Assembly: GCA_035235625.1 (NCBI GenBank)
Contig: CP141142.1
Coordinates: forward strand, 26,732,995-26,796,994
From: Saururus chinensis
Lineage: Eukaryota > Streptophyta > Magnoliopsida > Piperales > Saururaceae
Length of the DNA: 64,000 nt
Reading direction: 5' to 3'
This document shows, piece after piece, positions 32,491-44,415 of the stretch. How positions within the stretch are numbered: the stretch's first letter is position 1; every line of letters begins with the position of its first letter. The notes under the pieces are model-generated. The model saw only the letters and a list, made by a program, of their open reading frames with translations, was not told the DNA's origin and did not search any database. The translations under genes were made by a program, and so were the position numbers.

Positions 32491-32558
<68 letters not shown>

Positions 32559-32760
32559 CACAATTCATTTGGTCGTCGCTATATTAGCCATCACTGTTGA
32601 TACCCACCACCAGTTTCTATGGTCTTTTTTTACATTTGGAACACCTTAAGGAATCCGGTGATGGTTACCAAGACCAAACAATGACCGATGAAGCCTTCAG
32701 CCATCGGTATTAAGTTATCTCTGATGACTAAATTTAGCCATCGCTAATGTTATTGCCTCG
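32437..32760 (+). mobile_element. CACTA-like left end, R3 copy
   Basis: Starts CACTACTAGTAATGG, the better preserved form of the end at 4380, followed by GTTGTCGCTAATA and GTCGTCGCTATATTAG. The right end was not found. Confidence 0.5.
32494..32554. repeat. (AT)n microsatellite
   Basis: About 30 units inside the CACTA-like end; R1 has only AATATATATGTG at the same place. Confidence 0.97.
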
Positions 32761-33285
32761 CCCCTACATTTACTCTACCCCTCCCCTCTCCCCGCCACAT
32801 TTTCCCATCCCCCAATTTGTCTCACCCCTGTCCCCCAAATTTACTTTCCCCCTCCCCTCCCTTCCACCACATTTTCCCTTCCCAATTTCGATCCCCTCTC
32901 CCCTGCGCCACAAATTCTGCTTCGTCCCCCGTCCCCTCCTCCTTATCTTCTCCCTCCTCTTCCCCATGCCCTTAAGACTCCTCATCCTCCTCCAGCCTGG
33001 GATCGACCATAGTGGGGTTTCAGTAATTGGTTCAATGGAGTGAGGCAGATGAATCGGGTGCAGCACTAGGGTTTGGCAGCGTTGCTAGCTTTCTCCTCCA
33101 ATTGGCTCCAGAACAATTTCAATCAACTTGCCTCAAGCTCGGCACCTCCCAAATCCTCGTCATCAACACCAACATGGTGCTTAACTAGGTGAGCATTGCG
33201 GCTTTTTTGTGTACCCCTTGTTTTTGCTTCCTTGCTCACACAAATTTATTTTAATTCTTAAGGAATTTTATAATTTTTGTTTCAG

Positions 33286-33433
33286 AGATTGATTTTCTAG
33301 AGAATCCATCGATTGAGAATGTGGTGGTGCTAGAGGAGGTGAAAAGTAAGAACCTTACTATTTACAACCGTTTGCGAGCTCTTTGTGCCAACTTGCTCCA
33401 AAAATTTTGTGTCCTGTCTAATAAGCACCACAA
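33286..33433 (+). pseudogene. Exon-like fragment, unidentified, R3 copy
   Basis: Same structure as 5203-5350: acceptor TTTTTGTTTCAG, an open frame of about 49 codons and a donor-like GTAATTT. Changes include Pro to Leu in EIDFLENPS, Pro to Arg in NRLRALCANL and LQKFCVLSNKHHK at the end. The open frame has survived in both copies, but it is short enough for that to be chance. Confidence 0.38.
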
Positions 33434-33626
33434 GTAATTTCCTTCTACTTAGACCAATAAAGCATATGTTTTTAAAAATATTTAGGTTGAGCTACATAAG
33501 TGCTTAAAGATTAGATTTTGTCATATTCTGCCCTCATTATGTGTTCTTGTGTCTTTCATTCATGTTATAGCATACTATATCCATTGGTTGTGTAGTGTTT
33601 GTGAAAAATTATTTTTTCTTCCCTAA

Positions 33627-35877
33627 TGTAACACCCCCGGCTTTGGGCGCCTTAAACTCAACGTCCAAAGATGACCCGGGTCTTCAAAAATATAGGAATA
33701 AAATTTTTCCTTCTTCTAGGAGCATCTTTTTTGTGTGAGAGCTGTAATGGTCCTCCGCCACTACAGAGCTTCAGCACTTCACTGTGCACTCACCACAATA
33801 AAACTATAATTTATTATTAATTAGATCAGAACAACATTGTAATAATGTTGGTTGTTTATATACTTATTAGATAACATCTATGATTTTATTCCAATAAGAT
33901 TGAATCCCAATATAGTTCTTCCTAACAGCTACTACTTTTTTATACATTGTAAAATAATATATTTCATTCACTTATAATCCAATAAATCATTTTTTTACTG
34001 AATTAGGTAAATAATTTTGTATAGACTATGGTAAATCTACTATTTATAGGATCAAATAGATCCTTCTTTCATTGAGTATTAAACCCGATTATCTAGAGAA
34101 TCTAATAAATCATTCATAGTCAAACATCTCATTCTTTCACATAATCTAATAAATCATTTGCAGCCAAATTTCATTCATTTACAGAATCTAATAAACCAAT
34201 CGTTCAGACAATATGATAAACTATTCGGAATTAGACATATCATTCTTTTAAATAATCTAATAAATAGATCATTCAAAAAATCTGATAAATCATTCAAAAT
34301 TGAACATATCAATCTTTCATAGAGCAAAGAATAGGAGAACAGATCATAGCTGAAGTGACAAAGAATAGCAAAGCAGATGAGAGAAAAGCATGTCAGAGTA
34401 GAGTTGTGACATCATTCTTTCACAAAGAAGAGCCGTGACATGTAATGGCTTATTCTAGCACTCATAGGGTCACAAAAACTATAAGGATAAGAATTGTCAT
34501 AATATTCTAAATCATGTGTGCGTCAGAGAAAAATATGGTGGGTATCCATATCTATAGCCGTGATACCAATGGCCTACTCTAGCACTCATAGGGTCACAGA
34601 AGTATGAAGGATAGAAATTGCCCATGATATTCCACAGCATGTGTGTCATAGCCAAATATGAAAGGTATCCAAAAAGTTAGAAGACCCAAAACATATGAAT
34701 TCCATAACTCATTCAAAATACCACCAAATTAATCCTTCTTTTATCGAACAAAATGTCTTTTAATAGTAATATATAATATCTCATAAAATGTGTCATTAGG
34801 AATCCTCCAAATGACACCGCTCTTAAAGGCATAATTGTGGGCTTAACCCCAAAAGAATTTCTTGAAAACTGAACAATACGATCACTTAGTCATAAATCAA
34901 GACTTCTTACCCTCTTTCCTTAAAGTCTTAGGCATGGCATTAGAACCTTTTCTTGTCCAAAGCCCAGTTAAGTGGAGCCTCTCCTTATCGAGGGTTGAGG
35001 CAAGTGGAGCCTTTTTCATCCAAGGTTGAGGCAAGTAGAGCTTCTCCTTGACTAGGGTCTAATCAAGCAGATCTTCTCCTCGTTCAGAGTTCAATCAAGC
35101 AAAGCCTCTCCTTGTCTAGGGTCGAGGCAAGTGAAGTCTCTCCTCATTCTGGATCTTTTTCTTCAGAGCCCTCTCTCTTCCCTTTGGAGTTCTTTATCTT
35201 TCCCCAAGGTTTTTTCATCTCAAGGATAACTCATAAAAAATACATTTCATTACATAGAAAATGCTTGAATTCGTTAGAAACGCCTATTGAACAGACAAAA
35301 TTGGATTGAAAATGGCTCAAAAAGGGGAAAAACTCCTCTCAAACTATCCACTTGCTCCCCTTTAGATAGGAAGAGTTTATGTGCCACATGGCACACTGCC
35401 TAGCTGTGTGTCACAAGGTTGCACCGCATGTCACGGGCATGCCTTATGCATCACGCATTGTGTGCACTGGTTGGCGTGACTGACACCAGCCATTGCATTA
35501 GCCTTTACCCTCTATTATTATTATTTTAATTATTTTTAATTTCAAATTCCAAAATGTAATAACTTTCTACCCCAAAAATAGGATTAGCGCATTCTTGGTA
35601 CTATTGAACTCTCATTAATGAGCCCTACAAAACTAGACCATGGGTAGGTTATCCTGCAATTTTTAAAAAGGTTTTGCTCTTATGACATACTTCTTAAGGT
35701 CATAACTTTCACTTCTGACCTCCGTTTCTCATGTTATTAGACTCATGACGCTCGTTTCTTCGAGCTCTAGCTACATAAGGGAGTTTCATCCCCCCATTCT
35801 ATCTAATATCCCTTAATAAATAAATAATTATTATTAACCCCTCATGTTAAATGTAATTGGAAAAATGGGGCATTACA
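33627..35877 (+). repeat. Solo LTR of about 2.25 kb, R3 copy
   Basis: Begins TGTAACACCCCCGG and ends GGGCATTACA. It is the counterpart of 5543-7605 and about 190 bases longer, mainly through extra copies in two tandem arrays: AATCTAATAAATCATTC-type around 33960-34330, and GAGGCAAGTGGAGCC-type around 34960-35145. Confidence 0.65.
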
Positions 35878-36327
35878 CATGAATACTTGCTTCTTATACT
35901 AAAGGAATTTTTCTTAAAAAGCCAAACAATCACATGATTGAAGATATATAGTTACATCAAGCTTTTTATGAAGCACAAGTAATTTCTTTCCATTTTATTA
36001 TGTTACCTGATGCTTTTATAATAGGATAGATATAGATATGGTTGTCTTATTGAGATATTTGTGAAGAAACATAACATGACAAGAGCCACCTCCATGATTT
36101 TTATCTAAAAATGGTGCAATTCTCTTTTGTAGATGGCCTATTCATAATAGATAATTGACTTCTTACCTTTCATTTTAAAATGTTTGTGTCCAAATCAGCT
36201 CATTTTAAAAGGTGAAATTTCTTTAATTGGAGGGATGGCAAAGCAATACAAACAATTGGTCTGGCAAAATGAACAAATAAAATTCCAGCAACTAGGATTA
36301 CTTGCTTGTTCAAAATAAAAATTAGCA

Positions 36328-36558
36328 TCAACAAAAGTGAACTCTGCCCCTGTTAGGAAAACCACCTGATAGATATTCTAAAGCAGAGACAACTCCTTCC
36401 TGAGTAGTGTGTAAACAACGAGCACCAAACAAGTTCAAACAATGTACCTCAAAAGTCAAAAGAAAGTTGCAACATTTTGGCTCTTGACATTCAATTCGGC
36501 TAACTAGTGGAGTGATGGCTAGGACCATGGCAATTCTTTTTATTCCTTTTGCACTCAA
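36328..36558 (-). pseudogene. Exon-like ORF with a Cys/His cluster, R3 copy
   Basis: Counterpart of 8073-8303: 76 codons, same start and stop, no indel. The Cys and His residues of IECQEPKCCNFLL and HCLNLFGARCLH are all kept, while other positions changed (for example Asn to Arg and Pro to Thr). Most nucleotide differences alter the protein, which fits an unconstrained relic better than a selected gene. Confidence 0.4.
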
Positions 36559-37290
36559 GCTCTCAACTTTTTGGTTGTGAGCAGCTAATTAACCTTTTGT
36601 TAATGGGAATCTAAACTAAAATTCCTTTTGAATGGTACTGTTTTGAGCTTTTGGTTTCATGGTTCTTAGTTTGACAACCTAGGAAATCGACTCTATGTAT
36701 ATTTGCTAACGAAGTAATGTAACGCCCGAGATTTTTCATACATTTTCCTTAAAATTTACGGAAAATTTTTGCAATATAACGTCTGTAAATCGGAAAACTC
36801 ATCATATGGTCAAACATCGTACGACCAAAGCAAATATCATCAGGCGCTACTCAAAAACTCATGTATGAATAAATTGCTATGATCATAGACTTTAAATACA
36901 AATCTCTCCCAGGCATCCCTGAGTACAAGTCCCATAACAGTCCACAGACTAATCCAAATGAAAGTGCAGAATAATAAACATCTAACTTCTCATCTCACTC
37001 AATACAAGAGATCGTGGCACAAACAAAACTCGCAATGAGTGAAGCATATACTTGAGTCCAAGGGAATCAATCCACCTCGGAAGCGAGCATCCATCTCCAG
37101 GAGCTCTCCGCACAACCTGCAAAACCTCCAGTACAACGGGGCTAAAAAGTAGGGTGATGAGTATTTTCATACTCAGTAGGAAAATACCAAGTTAGGGAAA
37201 CCAAAACAGTGAACTCACTAAGTTCATAAATACGCGCATTCATGCAACTCAAACATGAAGCAGGTAGGCATATCAATATCATGCTCATAC

Positions 37291-37790
37291 GCATACAATC
37301 ATACCAAATGCACTATCGTGCCAAAGTCATACCAAATGCACCATCGTGCCAAAATCATACCAAATGCACCATTGTGCCAAACTCATACCATCAAATTAAA
37401 CTTACACAAACACCCTTATCTACGGTCATACAAACTTACTCGTACCACCGTACGCATACTCGTACAACATATGCATACTTGTACGACCTCATTTGTACAA
37501 TCATATGCTTACTCATAAAGCTTACACATACTTATATGACCTTACTCGTACAATCATACTCGTAGGACCTCACTCGTATAGTCTTACTCAAAATTATACA
37601 CTTACTGTCTTACACAGAAACATACTCTCACAATCGGACTCATACTCTTACAGTCGTGCTCATACATATACTCTTACAGTCGTGCTCATATACATGCTCT
37701 TATAGTCGTACTCATACTCATACACTTACAGTCGTGCTCATACTCATATGCTTACTGTCGTACTCATACTCATATCGTACACATATCAAC
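37291..37790 (+). repeat. Tandem arrays in the 4.7-kb LTR (part 1)
   Basis: A 28-base unit beginning CATACCAAATGCACCATCGT is repeated about 3.3 times (37291-37385). It is followed by an irregular array of CTCATACTCATACACTTACA-like units to about 37790. The apparent Thr/Tyr/His-rich reading frames here come from these repeats. Confidence 0.85.
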
Positions 37791-38014
37791 GACCACTGAA
37801 GCTCATTACAACTAATAAGCTCCAACATCAAAATGGAAAAGAATGTCACTGGGGCAACACCTTAACCTCCGGGGAGTGACTAGACGCTATGGACTTTTCT
37901 GAAGGTAAGGCACACCAATGCTCATGGGGTACTGGATCAAACAGGTAAGAGTAGATCCATAATACTACTTACCTGAGCGCGTAAACATAAACACTCACAC
38001 ATAAGGGGTCATAC

Positions 38015-38215
38015 AGTTGCCCACCATAATGGGTCTTATAGTGCCATAGAATTGCCCACCATAATGGGTCTTATAGTGCTAAAGAATCGCCCACCATAAT
38101 TGGTCTTATAGTGCCATTGCCACTCTTGGGCAGAAAACATACAGTGCCACTTGGGCAGAAACATAAAGTGCCACTTGGACAGAAATGTATAGTGTCACTC
38201 TTGGGCGGAAACATA
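38015..38215 (+). repeat. Tandem arrays in the 4.7-kb LTR (part 2)
   Basis: Three copies of a 35-base unit with CCCACCATAATGGGTCTTAT (to about 38115), then four copies of a 24- to 30-base unit with TTGGGCAGAAACATA. The first unit contains a small self-complementary core, CCCACCATAATGGG. Confidence 0.85.
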
Positions 38216-38934
38216 CAACACTCTCAATAGAGCATCAAACGTCTGGGCTTATACAGCACACAGACATGAGAAATGCTCAGCCGACTCATTATTGGCTAGC
38301 TCAAACAAAGGAACTTAATCCGTCGAACCCTCATGTTTCAAACTCACAACCCTATCATTAGTTGTGCTTATAATTCAAGTTTGAATTAAGTACATTATGC
38401 AGTACAATTATGCCACACAACTCACAGTCCTCGACTAATCAAGCCGAAGCTGAGCCCGATCTGAACCCTTAGTTCGTCAGGCATCAAACTTCACTTAACC
38501 CGTCCACATCATGATCATAACACATCGTACATCAAACCCTTAGAGTCTTACAATCTCTGCCATCTACTTTATGGCCAAATCATCTTACACTGACATCACC
38601 AAATGAAGCTCCTCAGAGCCAACCCAGTTGTCGCCCTCTTACTTATATCTCACTTATTATGCTTACTTTTCACTTCATAATTTGTACGTTATGCCTGTAC
38701 AATTATGAACACTCTTACTGTCTAACAAACCTCACCCGTCATACCCATATCCTCTGTCATCTGTCATACGTTTACACATCCATATCCAAATCCAGACAAA
38801 ACCTCTGTCGCCTCTTACTGTCCATCACCCATACATCTGCCCACATACACTTACACATATCCATATCATAGGTAATTAGTCATCATGCATACGTATGTCT
38901 ATCAAACATACGTATAACATACACATACGGTCAT

Positions 38935-39130
38935 ACATACGTAGCTTACAAACATGCTCACTAGCCATCACTAGTGCATACATACACATTTATACATACG
39001 TCAAACATACACGCTAGTCATCACTAGCACATGCATACATGCGTCAAACATACATGCTAGCCATCACTAGCACATGCATAATCCAAACATACTTCAAATA
39101 TGCACGCTAGCCATCACTAGTGCATATATC
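38935..39130 (+). repeat. Tandem arrays in the 4.7-kb LTR (part 3)
   Basis: Four to five copies of a unit of about 40 bases containing GCTAGCCATCACTAGCACAT. The unit has a small palindrome-like core (GCTAGCCATCACTAGC). Confidence 0.85.
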
Positions 39131-41668
39131 TCATACATATAAATCATACTTAGCACACATATTACACATACATCAATGGCACTTACAGCTCATGTGCTTA
39201 TATGCACATCGTGCAATCCTAGCATGCTACTACTCATTCAAGCATGCTATCATGAAATTACGAGTTCAAAGCTCCCCTACCTCGTAATCATGACATTCGA
39301 TGGCGAGCACAAGATGGTGGTGGAGGCGGAGGCGGAGTTGGCAGTCAAAACCTTTGCCTGGCTGAGAGAGCTGCTGTCCCAAGGATTTTAGGAAGTGCCA
39401 GAAACAATCACGGCCAAACAAGGTGTCAGAAATCAATGTGGCAAAACCCACAATCCACGGCGGCACACTAGGGCAGCCGGGAGAAATGTCTTGCCAACAA
39501 AAGTGGCAGTGAGACCAGAAGTCGATGATGTACTCACTGAAGATCGGCCGGTGGCTAAGATGTACCCAACAGATCTCACGACGTCGAAATCGGCCATGGA
39601 CAGCACCCAACGGTGACAATTTCACGTCAACAAGGGCCCACATATGGGCGGAGAGCATGGAGCAACGCTCGAGGACAAAGGAAGCGTGGAGGAGGGCTAT
39701 GTGTTAACTCCACTCTGTGGCAAAGCCAACCGATGGTCAGGCGGCGCGAATGTGGCGCCTAAACCCAAAAGCACACACGTGGCCACATACACATGTGACC
39801 CAAAGGGGCGGGGGAGAGGGTTGAAAGGAGGCAAACCAAGGCCCACAAAAGGCCAACAGGGCTAAGGCCCTAGTTGTGGCCAAACTAAATGGCGACATTG
39901 CCGATCACTACCCACAACCAAAACTAATGGTGCGGGTAGCTGTGCATATTGCACGACAGAGAGCAAGGGGAGGGTTCAGAGTTGAACAAAGGCCACGAGG
40001 CAGTCACTAGCCAAGGCCTGTGTAGATGAACTCATCCACCTTCATTCAAGGTAAATCATACAAATCCTTGCCAGAGGCCGTCCAGTACCGACGGCGTAAA
40101 ATGGGCAAGAGGGGTCAACGACACACATGCCGGTGAGCGGAATAGCTAGGGTTGTGAGCCAAAGGGAGGAGCACGGGTCATAAGCAATCAAACCGTGCGA
40201 GGTGGGACCATCTCTAGTCATTACTAGACTGAGGGGGAATCCTCAGTGGCCATTCGGCCACTACCGGCCAATGCAGATGGCGGTAAAAGCCAAACACAGA
40301 TGGGCTGACCAGAGAAAACCAATAAGAGTGAAGCGGCCATGGGGACGGTCCTACCATCGTCAGCCCAAGGCTGGTCGGCAAGAGGTGAGCCGAAGGCTGG
40401 CTCTTGCCGGCGCAGCCCCATAGTCCATCAAAGGCATAAACAGGGGCGAGGATGGGTCTAGCCAGAGAAAAGAGGGAGGGCGGAGGCGGAACCGGGCATG
40501 GAGATGTGGTCCAATGCCTTCGCCAGACCAAGGCAAGGCTAGAGGGAGGTCAGCTCGGCCGTGGCTCACTGCCGGTGGCCTCCGTTTCACTGGAATAGAT
40601 CACCGGCTGAAACAGAGAAGAGGAGAAAGATAAGTGAGGCGGCGGAGCGGAGGCCCCTAGGGCCGGGAGGAGTGGCCCATCATCGTCACCAGACCAAAGC
40701 GAGTCAGATTGAACACAACCGCGCCGTCCAATGGCGGCCGAAGCCAACCGGCAAGGTCGACTGAAGGGGGGCAAAAAACAGGGGCAGAGGGGTAAAATTC
40801 AACTGGAGCAGCGGAGGAGGCCAAGTTGGGCTGGGAGGGGTGTCCTCCCGCTGTCGCCGGCCCATGGGAGAGCCGTGGCCGGCCGGCCGGCCCTTGGCGA
40901 CCCACAACGGCGGCTCAACTCAAAATACACAGTGCAAAGAGGGTTAACCGGGAGAGACGGGGTGGAGGGCGGAGTGGCTGTGGGGGCTGGGACAGTGGCC
41001 CCCTACCGTCGCACGGCCGGGGTAGAGCCGGTGGCGGCAGTCCTGTGGCCCACTGGCGGCCGCTTGCGGCTGGGCAAATGGAGCCAAAAGGGGGACAGGA
41101 GGCACTGTCCGAAAGATTTGGGATTGGGCTCGGCTAAGCCTGAGCCTGATCCTTTCTATATATATATATATTTTTTAATTGTATCCCCAACACACGCTGA
41201 CCTCATTGGTTATGCATCATACTTCCAAAAATCGTGTCGTAAGCGCGTAGCAAGGCCCGCGGCCTGTGACTAAGCCCCACACCCGACTCTATGGGTATAA
41301 ATACGGGGAAAATATACAAATACAAAATGCCTAAGCGTCGCATTTTCCTGCCAAAAATTACCTGAAAAATAACAAAAAAATCACAAAAAAAATTGTAGAA
41401 AAATCAGGGACTTTACAAGTAATTAAAGGAAGGAATCTATTAGGCATATTATCTATTTATTTTAAACCATGTAGTTCAAGGTTACTGTACTCGTGATGGC
41501 ATTGATGTTTTTATCATCTCTATGCATTTGAGTAAAGTAGTTAATGTTCTATCTCACTATATTTATCTAGGAGACAATCTATCTCACTTTATTCTCTCTC
41601 TCTCTCTTAGGTGCCGTTAAAATTAATTATATGTCTTGTTCTTGTAGTGTATGAGAGAAAGAAGAAAC

Positions 41669-43757
41669 CACTACAAAAAAATGTATCATTAGCGACTCAA
41701 ATAGGAGTGTCGCTAAAAATTGATATTTGTGATGCATAAATAAGCATCGCAAAAAAATTAACTATTACGGATGCTTTTTATTAAGCGTCGCGAATAGTTA
41801 TATATTAGTAATGCTTATTATAAAGTGTCGCTATTATTACAATTATTAGTGATGCTAAATAAAACTGTCTATTAACAATGCATAAAACAAGCATCGCTAA
41901 AATATATTTATTTTTTTAAAAAAGAGAAAAAAATCATAACTATTAGTGATGCTTTGTCTAAAGTGTCGTTAATAGTTTTAATAATAGTGACACTTATTAG
42001 AAAGCATCACTAATAGGTATGCTATTAGTGACACTCACTAATAGTAATGAATTTAAAATAAAAAATTAAAATTTTAGAACTATTAGCGACACTTTTAAAC
42101 AAGTGTCGCTAATAACATTGATAATAGTGACGCTTATAAACAAGCATCGCTATTAGTTTTATTAATTAATTTTATCTAATAAGAAAGTATGTAATAAATA
42201 AATATTAAAAAAATTTAAAATAATCTTCTTAAATATAATATATTTTATTTAGTATTTACTATTTGTATATATAATAAATAAATATTAATTTTTTAATAAA
42301 AGGTAGTGTCAATAATAGATTAAACTTTCACTATTTATGTATAATATATTTAATTTCTTAAATTTTTTATTAATTTTAAAATAAAATTTATAATAAAAGA
42401 GAGAGAGTGAAGAGAGCAATAGAGAGGAGCGAGAGAGAGAGAGAGAGAGAGGAGAGAGGAGGAGAGAGAGGATGAGGAGAAAGAAAGGAGAGGGGTTGAG
42501 GTGAGAGAAGAGATAACGGGGGAGAGAGAAGGGAGAGATAAGGTCAATAGAGGTAGTGAGGGAAGAGGGAGGGTGAGGAGAGAGAGGGAAGAGAGAGAGG
42601 TGAGGAGAGATAGAGTAGATAGAGAGAGTGATGAGAGAAGAGAGAGGGAAGAGAGAGAAAGAGGAGAGAAGAGAGGGTGAGGTGAGAGAGGGAAGAGAGA
42701 GAAAGAGGAGAGAAGAGAGAGGGTAAGGTGAGAGAGAGAGAGGGAAGAGAAAGAGAAGAGAGAAGGAGAGGAGAGAGAGTATGAGAAGGACTAAGAGAGA
42801 TATGAGAGAGTGAGATAAAGATGAGAGAGAGGGAAGAGAGAAAGGTGAGGTGAGAGAGATAGGATGAGAGAGAGTATGTGTGTGGTTATGAGATAGAAGA
42901 GGGAGATAAATTTAATTTTAATTGTTTAAGATTATTTATAAATTATTATATTTTGAAAATAAAATAAATATTATTAGCAATGCATACGAATATGTGTCAC
43001 TAATAATATTTATTTTATATCTTTTAAATATTTTTAAAATAAATTTATAAAAATAAAAAAATTTATAAAAAATTAAATTAGAGAAGAGAGTGTGTAGAGA
43101 GAGGAAAGAGAGGGAGGGGGAGAGAGGAGAGAGAGAGGGAGAAAGAGAGAGCTAGGAGAGTGAGAGTGAGGAGAGAGAAAGAGGAGAGAGGGAAAAAGAG
43201 AGGGGATGAAGGGAGAGAAGAGAGGAGAGAGAGTGTGTATGTTATGAGAGAGGAGAGGGCTATTAATTTAATTTTAATTTTTTATAAATTATTATATTTT
43301 AAAAATAATAAAATAAATATTATTAGCTATGCATAGGAATATGCGTAGCTAAAATACTTCTCTTATTTCTTTTCATTATTTTTAAAATAAAGTTATAAAA
43401 AATCGTAAACAAATAAAACTAGAGCAGAGTGTGTGTAGATTATAGAGAAGAGGGAGAGAGAGATAGAGAGGAAGAGATAGAGGGGGAGAGAGAGAGGGAG
43501 AGAGAGATGAGGGGAGAGAGAGAGAAAGAGGAGAGAGGCGGTGGAGAGAGAGCAGACGAGGAGGGAGAAGAGAGAGGCGTATAGAAAGATGGGAGAGAGA
43601 GAAGAGGAAGGAGAGAGGATGAGGGGAGAGAGAAGAGAGAGAAATTTTAATTTTAAAAAATTTTAAAAAATTAAAAATATTTAGTAGCAACACATAATAG
43701 TATGCGTCGCTACTACCTTAATTTAGTAGCAATGCATAACCATATGTATTGCCACTA
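41669..43757 (+). mobile_element. CACTA-type left end and GA-rich modules, R3 copy
   Basis: Starts CACTACAAAAAAATG. To about 42160 it carries many TAGTGACGCTT, AAGTGTCGCTAATA and AGCATCGC motifs in both orientations. GA-rich blocks (42390-42900, 43080-43255, 43440-43650) alternate with AT-rich spacers. A final pair of TAGTAGCAACACATA and TATGCGTCGCTACTA lies at 43680-43757. An En/Spm-type transposase remnant follows on the same strand, which supports a CACTA element. No right terminal repeat was found. Confidence 0.72.
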
Positions 43758-43781
43758 CATGACTAGAGCTTGTGCTTGCAG

Positions 43782-44415
43782 ATATTGATAGTCTTGAACA
43801 TGGGCCAAAAGAAGTCGAGGGTAGGGGCGATGCATGGGTAGCACTAATTAACGTATGGAAGTCAAAAATAATTGAGGTATATTATATATGTCACAACAAA
43901 ACTTTGTAGTGAACATCATTATGCACCCTCACATTGTTTATTTGTAACATTAGGATAAAAGCACAAATGGGAAGAATAATAGAGCCTAAATATGTATCAA
44001 TCATAGAGTTGGCACTAAAAGTTATGCCCGCCATGTAGAGGACCTTGTAAGTAGTAAATGCTTTATATATAATTTTATTTGATGGATGGAATTAAATTAG
44101 TTTAAATTTTTACGCATCTATATTGTAATGTGTTTTAGGATAAACTTCTTAGGCCACACAAACTAATGTATTCCTTGAGTGTTACTTAGACCAGAAGCCT
44201 AGAATAGCTGAAGCCCTACAATGGCGAGTTTCAAATATTTATATTTTCATAATCTTAAAACATATTTTTATACTTCTAACAATTCTTGTACTTGAAAATG
44301 AATGTAAAATGTCCTGAAGAAGCGTAGAGTTGAGGTGCCTGAAGTGTACGAAGACGATATCTCTCAAGGTGATATCTTTTCTCAAGTCATTCACTGGCCT
44401 GATAGTTGTGGGCGA
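43782..44415 (+). pseudogene. CACTA (En/Spm, Ptta-type) transposase fragment, 5' part
   Basis: A plus-strand gene with readable splice sites. An acceptor (GTGCTTGCAG) precedes an open stretch at 43782-43876 (DIDSLEHGPKEVEGRGDAW). A second exon ends TSKSYARHVEDL-like, actually HRVGTKSYARHVEDL, at 44046 before a perfect GTAAGT donor. An acceptor TGTGTTTTAG at 44129-44138 follows. The last piece, about 44320-44415, reads EDDISQGDIFSQVIHWP and stops at 44415, where a copia-like element is inserted. NNRA...GTKSYA and the downstream GLGLGPT block resemble plant transposases of the Ptta/En/Spm family. An internal stop follows NNRA, so the gene was already decaying or the exon is misread. Confidence 0.65.

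Larger units (their letters stand above)
36718..41417. mobile_element. 4.7-kb apparent solo LTR, R3 only
   Basis: Begins TGTAACGCCCGAG, ends GGGACTTTACA and is flanked by AGTAA (36713-36717 and 41418-41422). R1 has the single AGTAA at 8458-8462, so the ends are exact. There is no second copy of the terminal sequence inside, no PBS and no pol, so it behaves as one very long LTR left by recombination. Very long LTRs are known in some plant gypsy lineages such as Tekay/Del. A diverged fragment of a related LTR lies at 47895-48726. The first 2.4 kb are AT-rich with tandem arrays; from about 39290 to 41150 it is strongly GC-rich. Confidence 0.8.
31608..43757. repeat. Duplicated segment R, copy R3
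   Basis: Pairs with R1 (3082 to about 14030). Its private events are a large deletion in the EF-hand gene (about 31782), a long (AT)n run (32494-32554), expanded arrays inside the 2-kb solo LTR and the 4.7-kb LTR insertion. It lacks the LARD-like element of R1 and has its intact target site at 42499-42503. Confidence 0.88.

Noticed and set aside
37291-39130. CRISPR-like or minisatellite gene array
   Set aside because: Units are directly adjacent or imperfect, without unique spacers of constant length; they are ordinary tandem repeats in a plant LTR.
39176-41273. Numerous open frames in the GC-rich half of the 4.7-kb LTR
   Set aside because: They overlap on both strands, lack known domains and reflect GC content. 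The region lies inside an LTR bounded by TSDs.
42350-43693. Ser/Leu-rich antisense frames (42350-42547, 43382-43693) and 14005-14232
   Set aside because: They read GA-rich blocks backwards and differ between R1 and R3.
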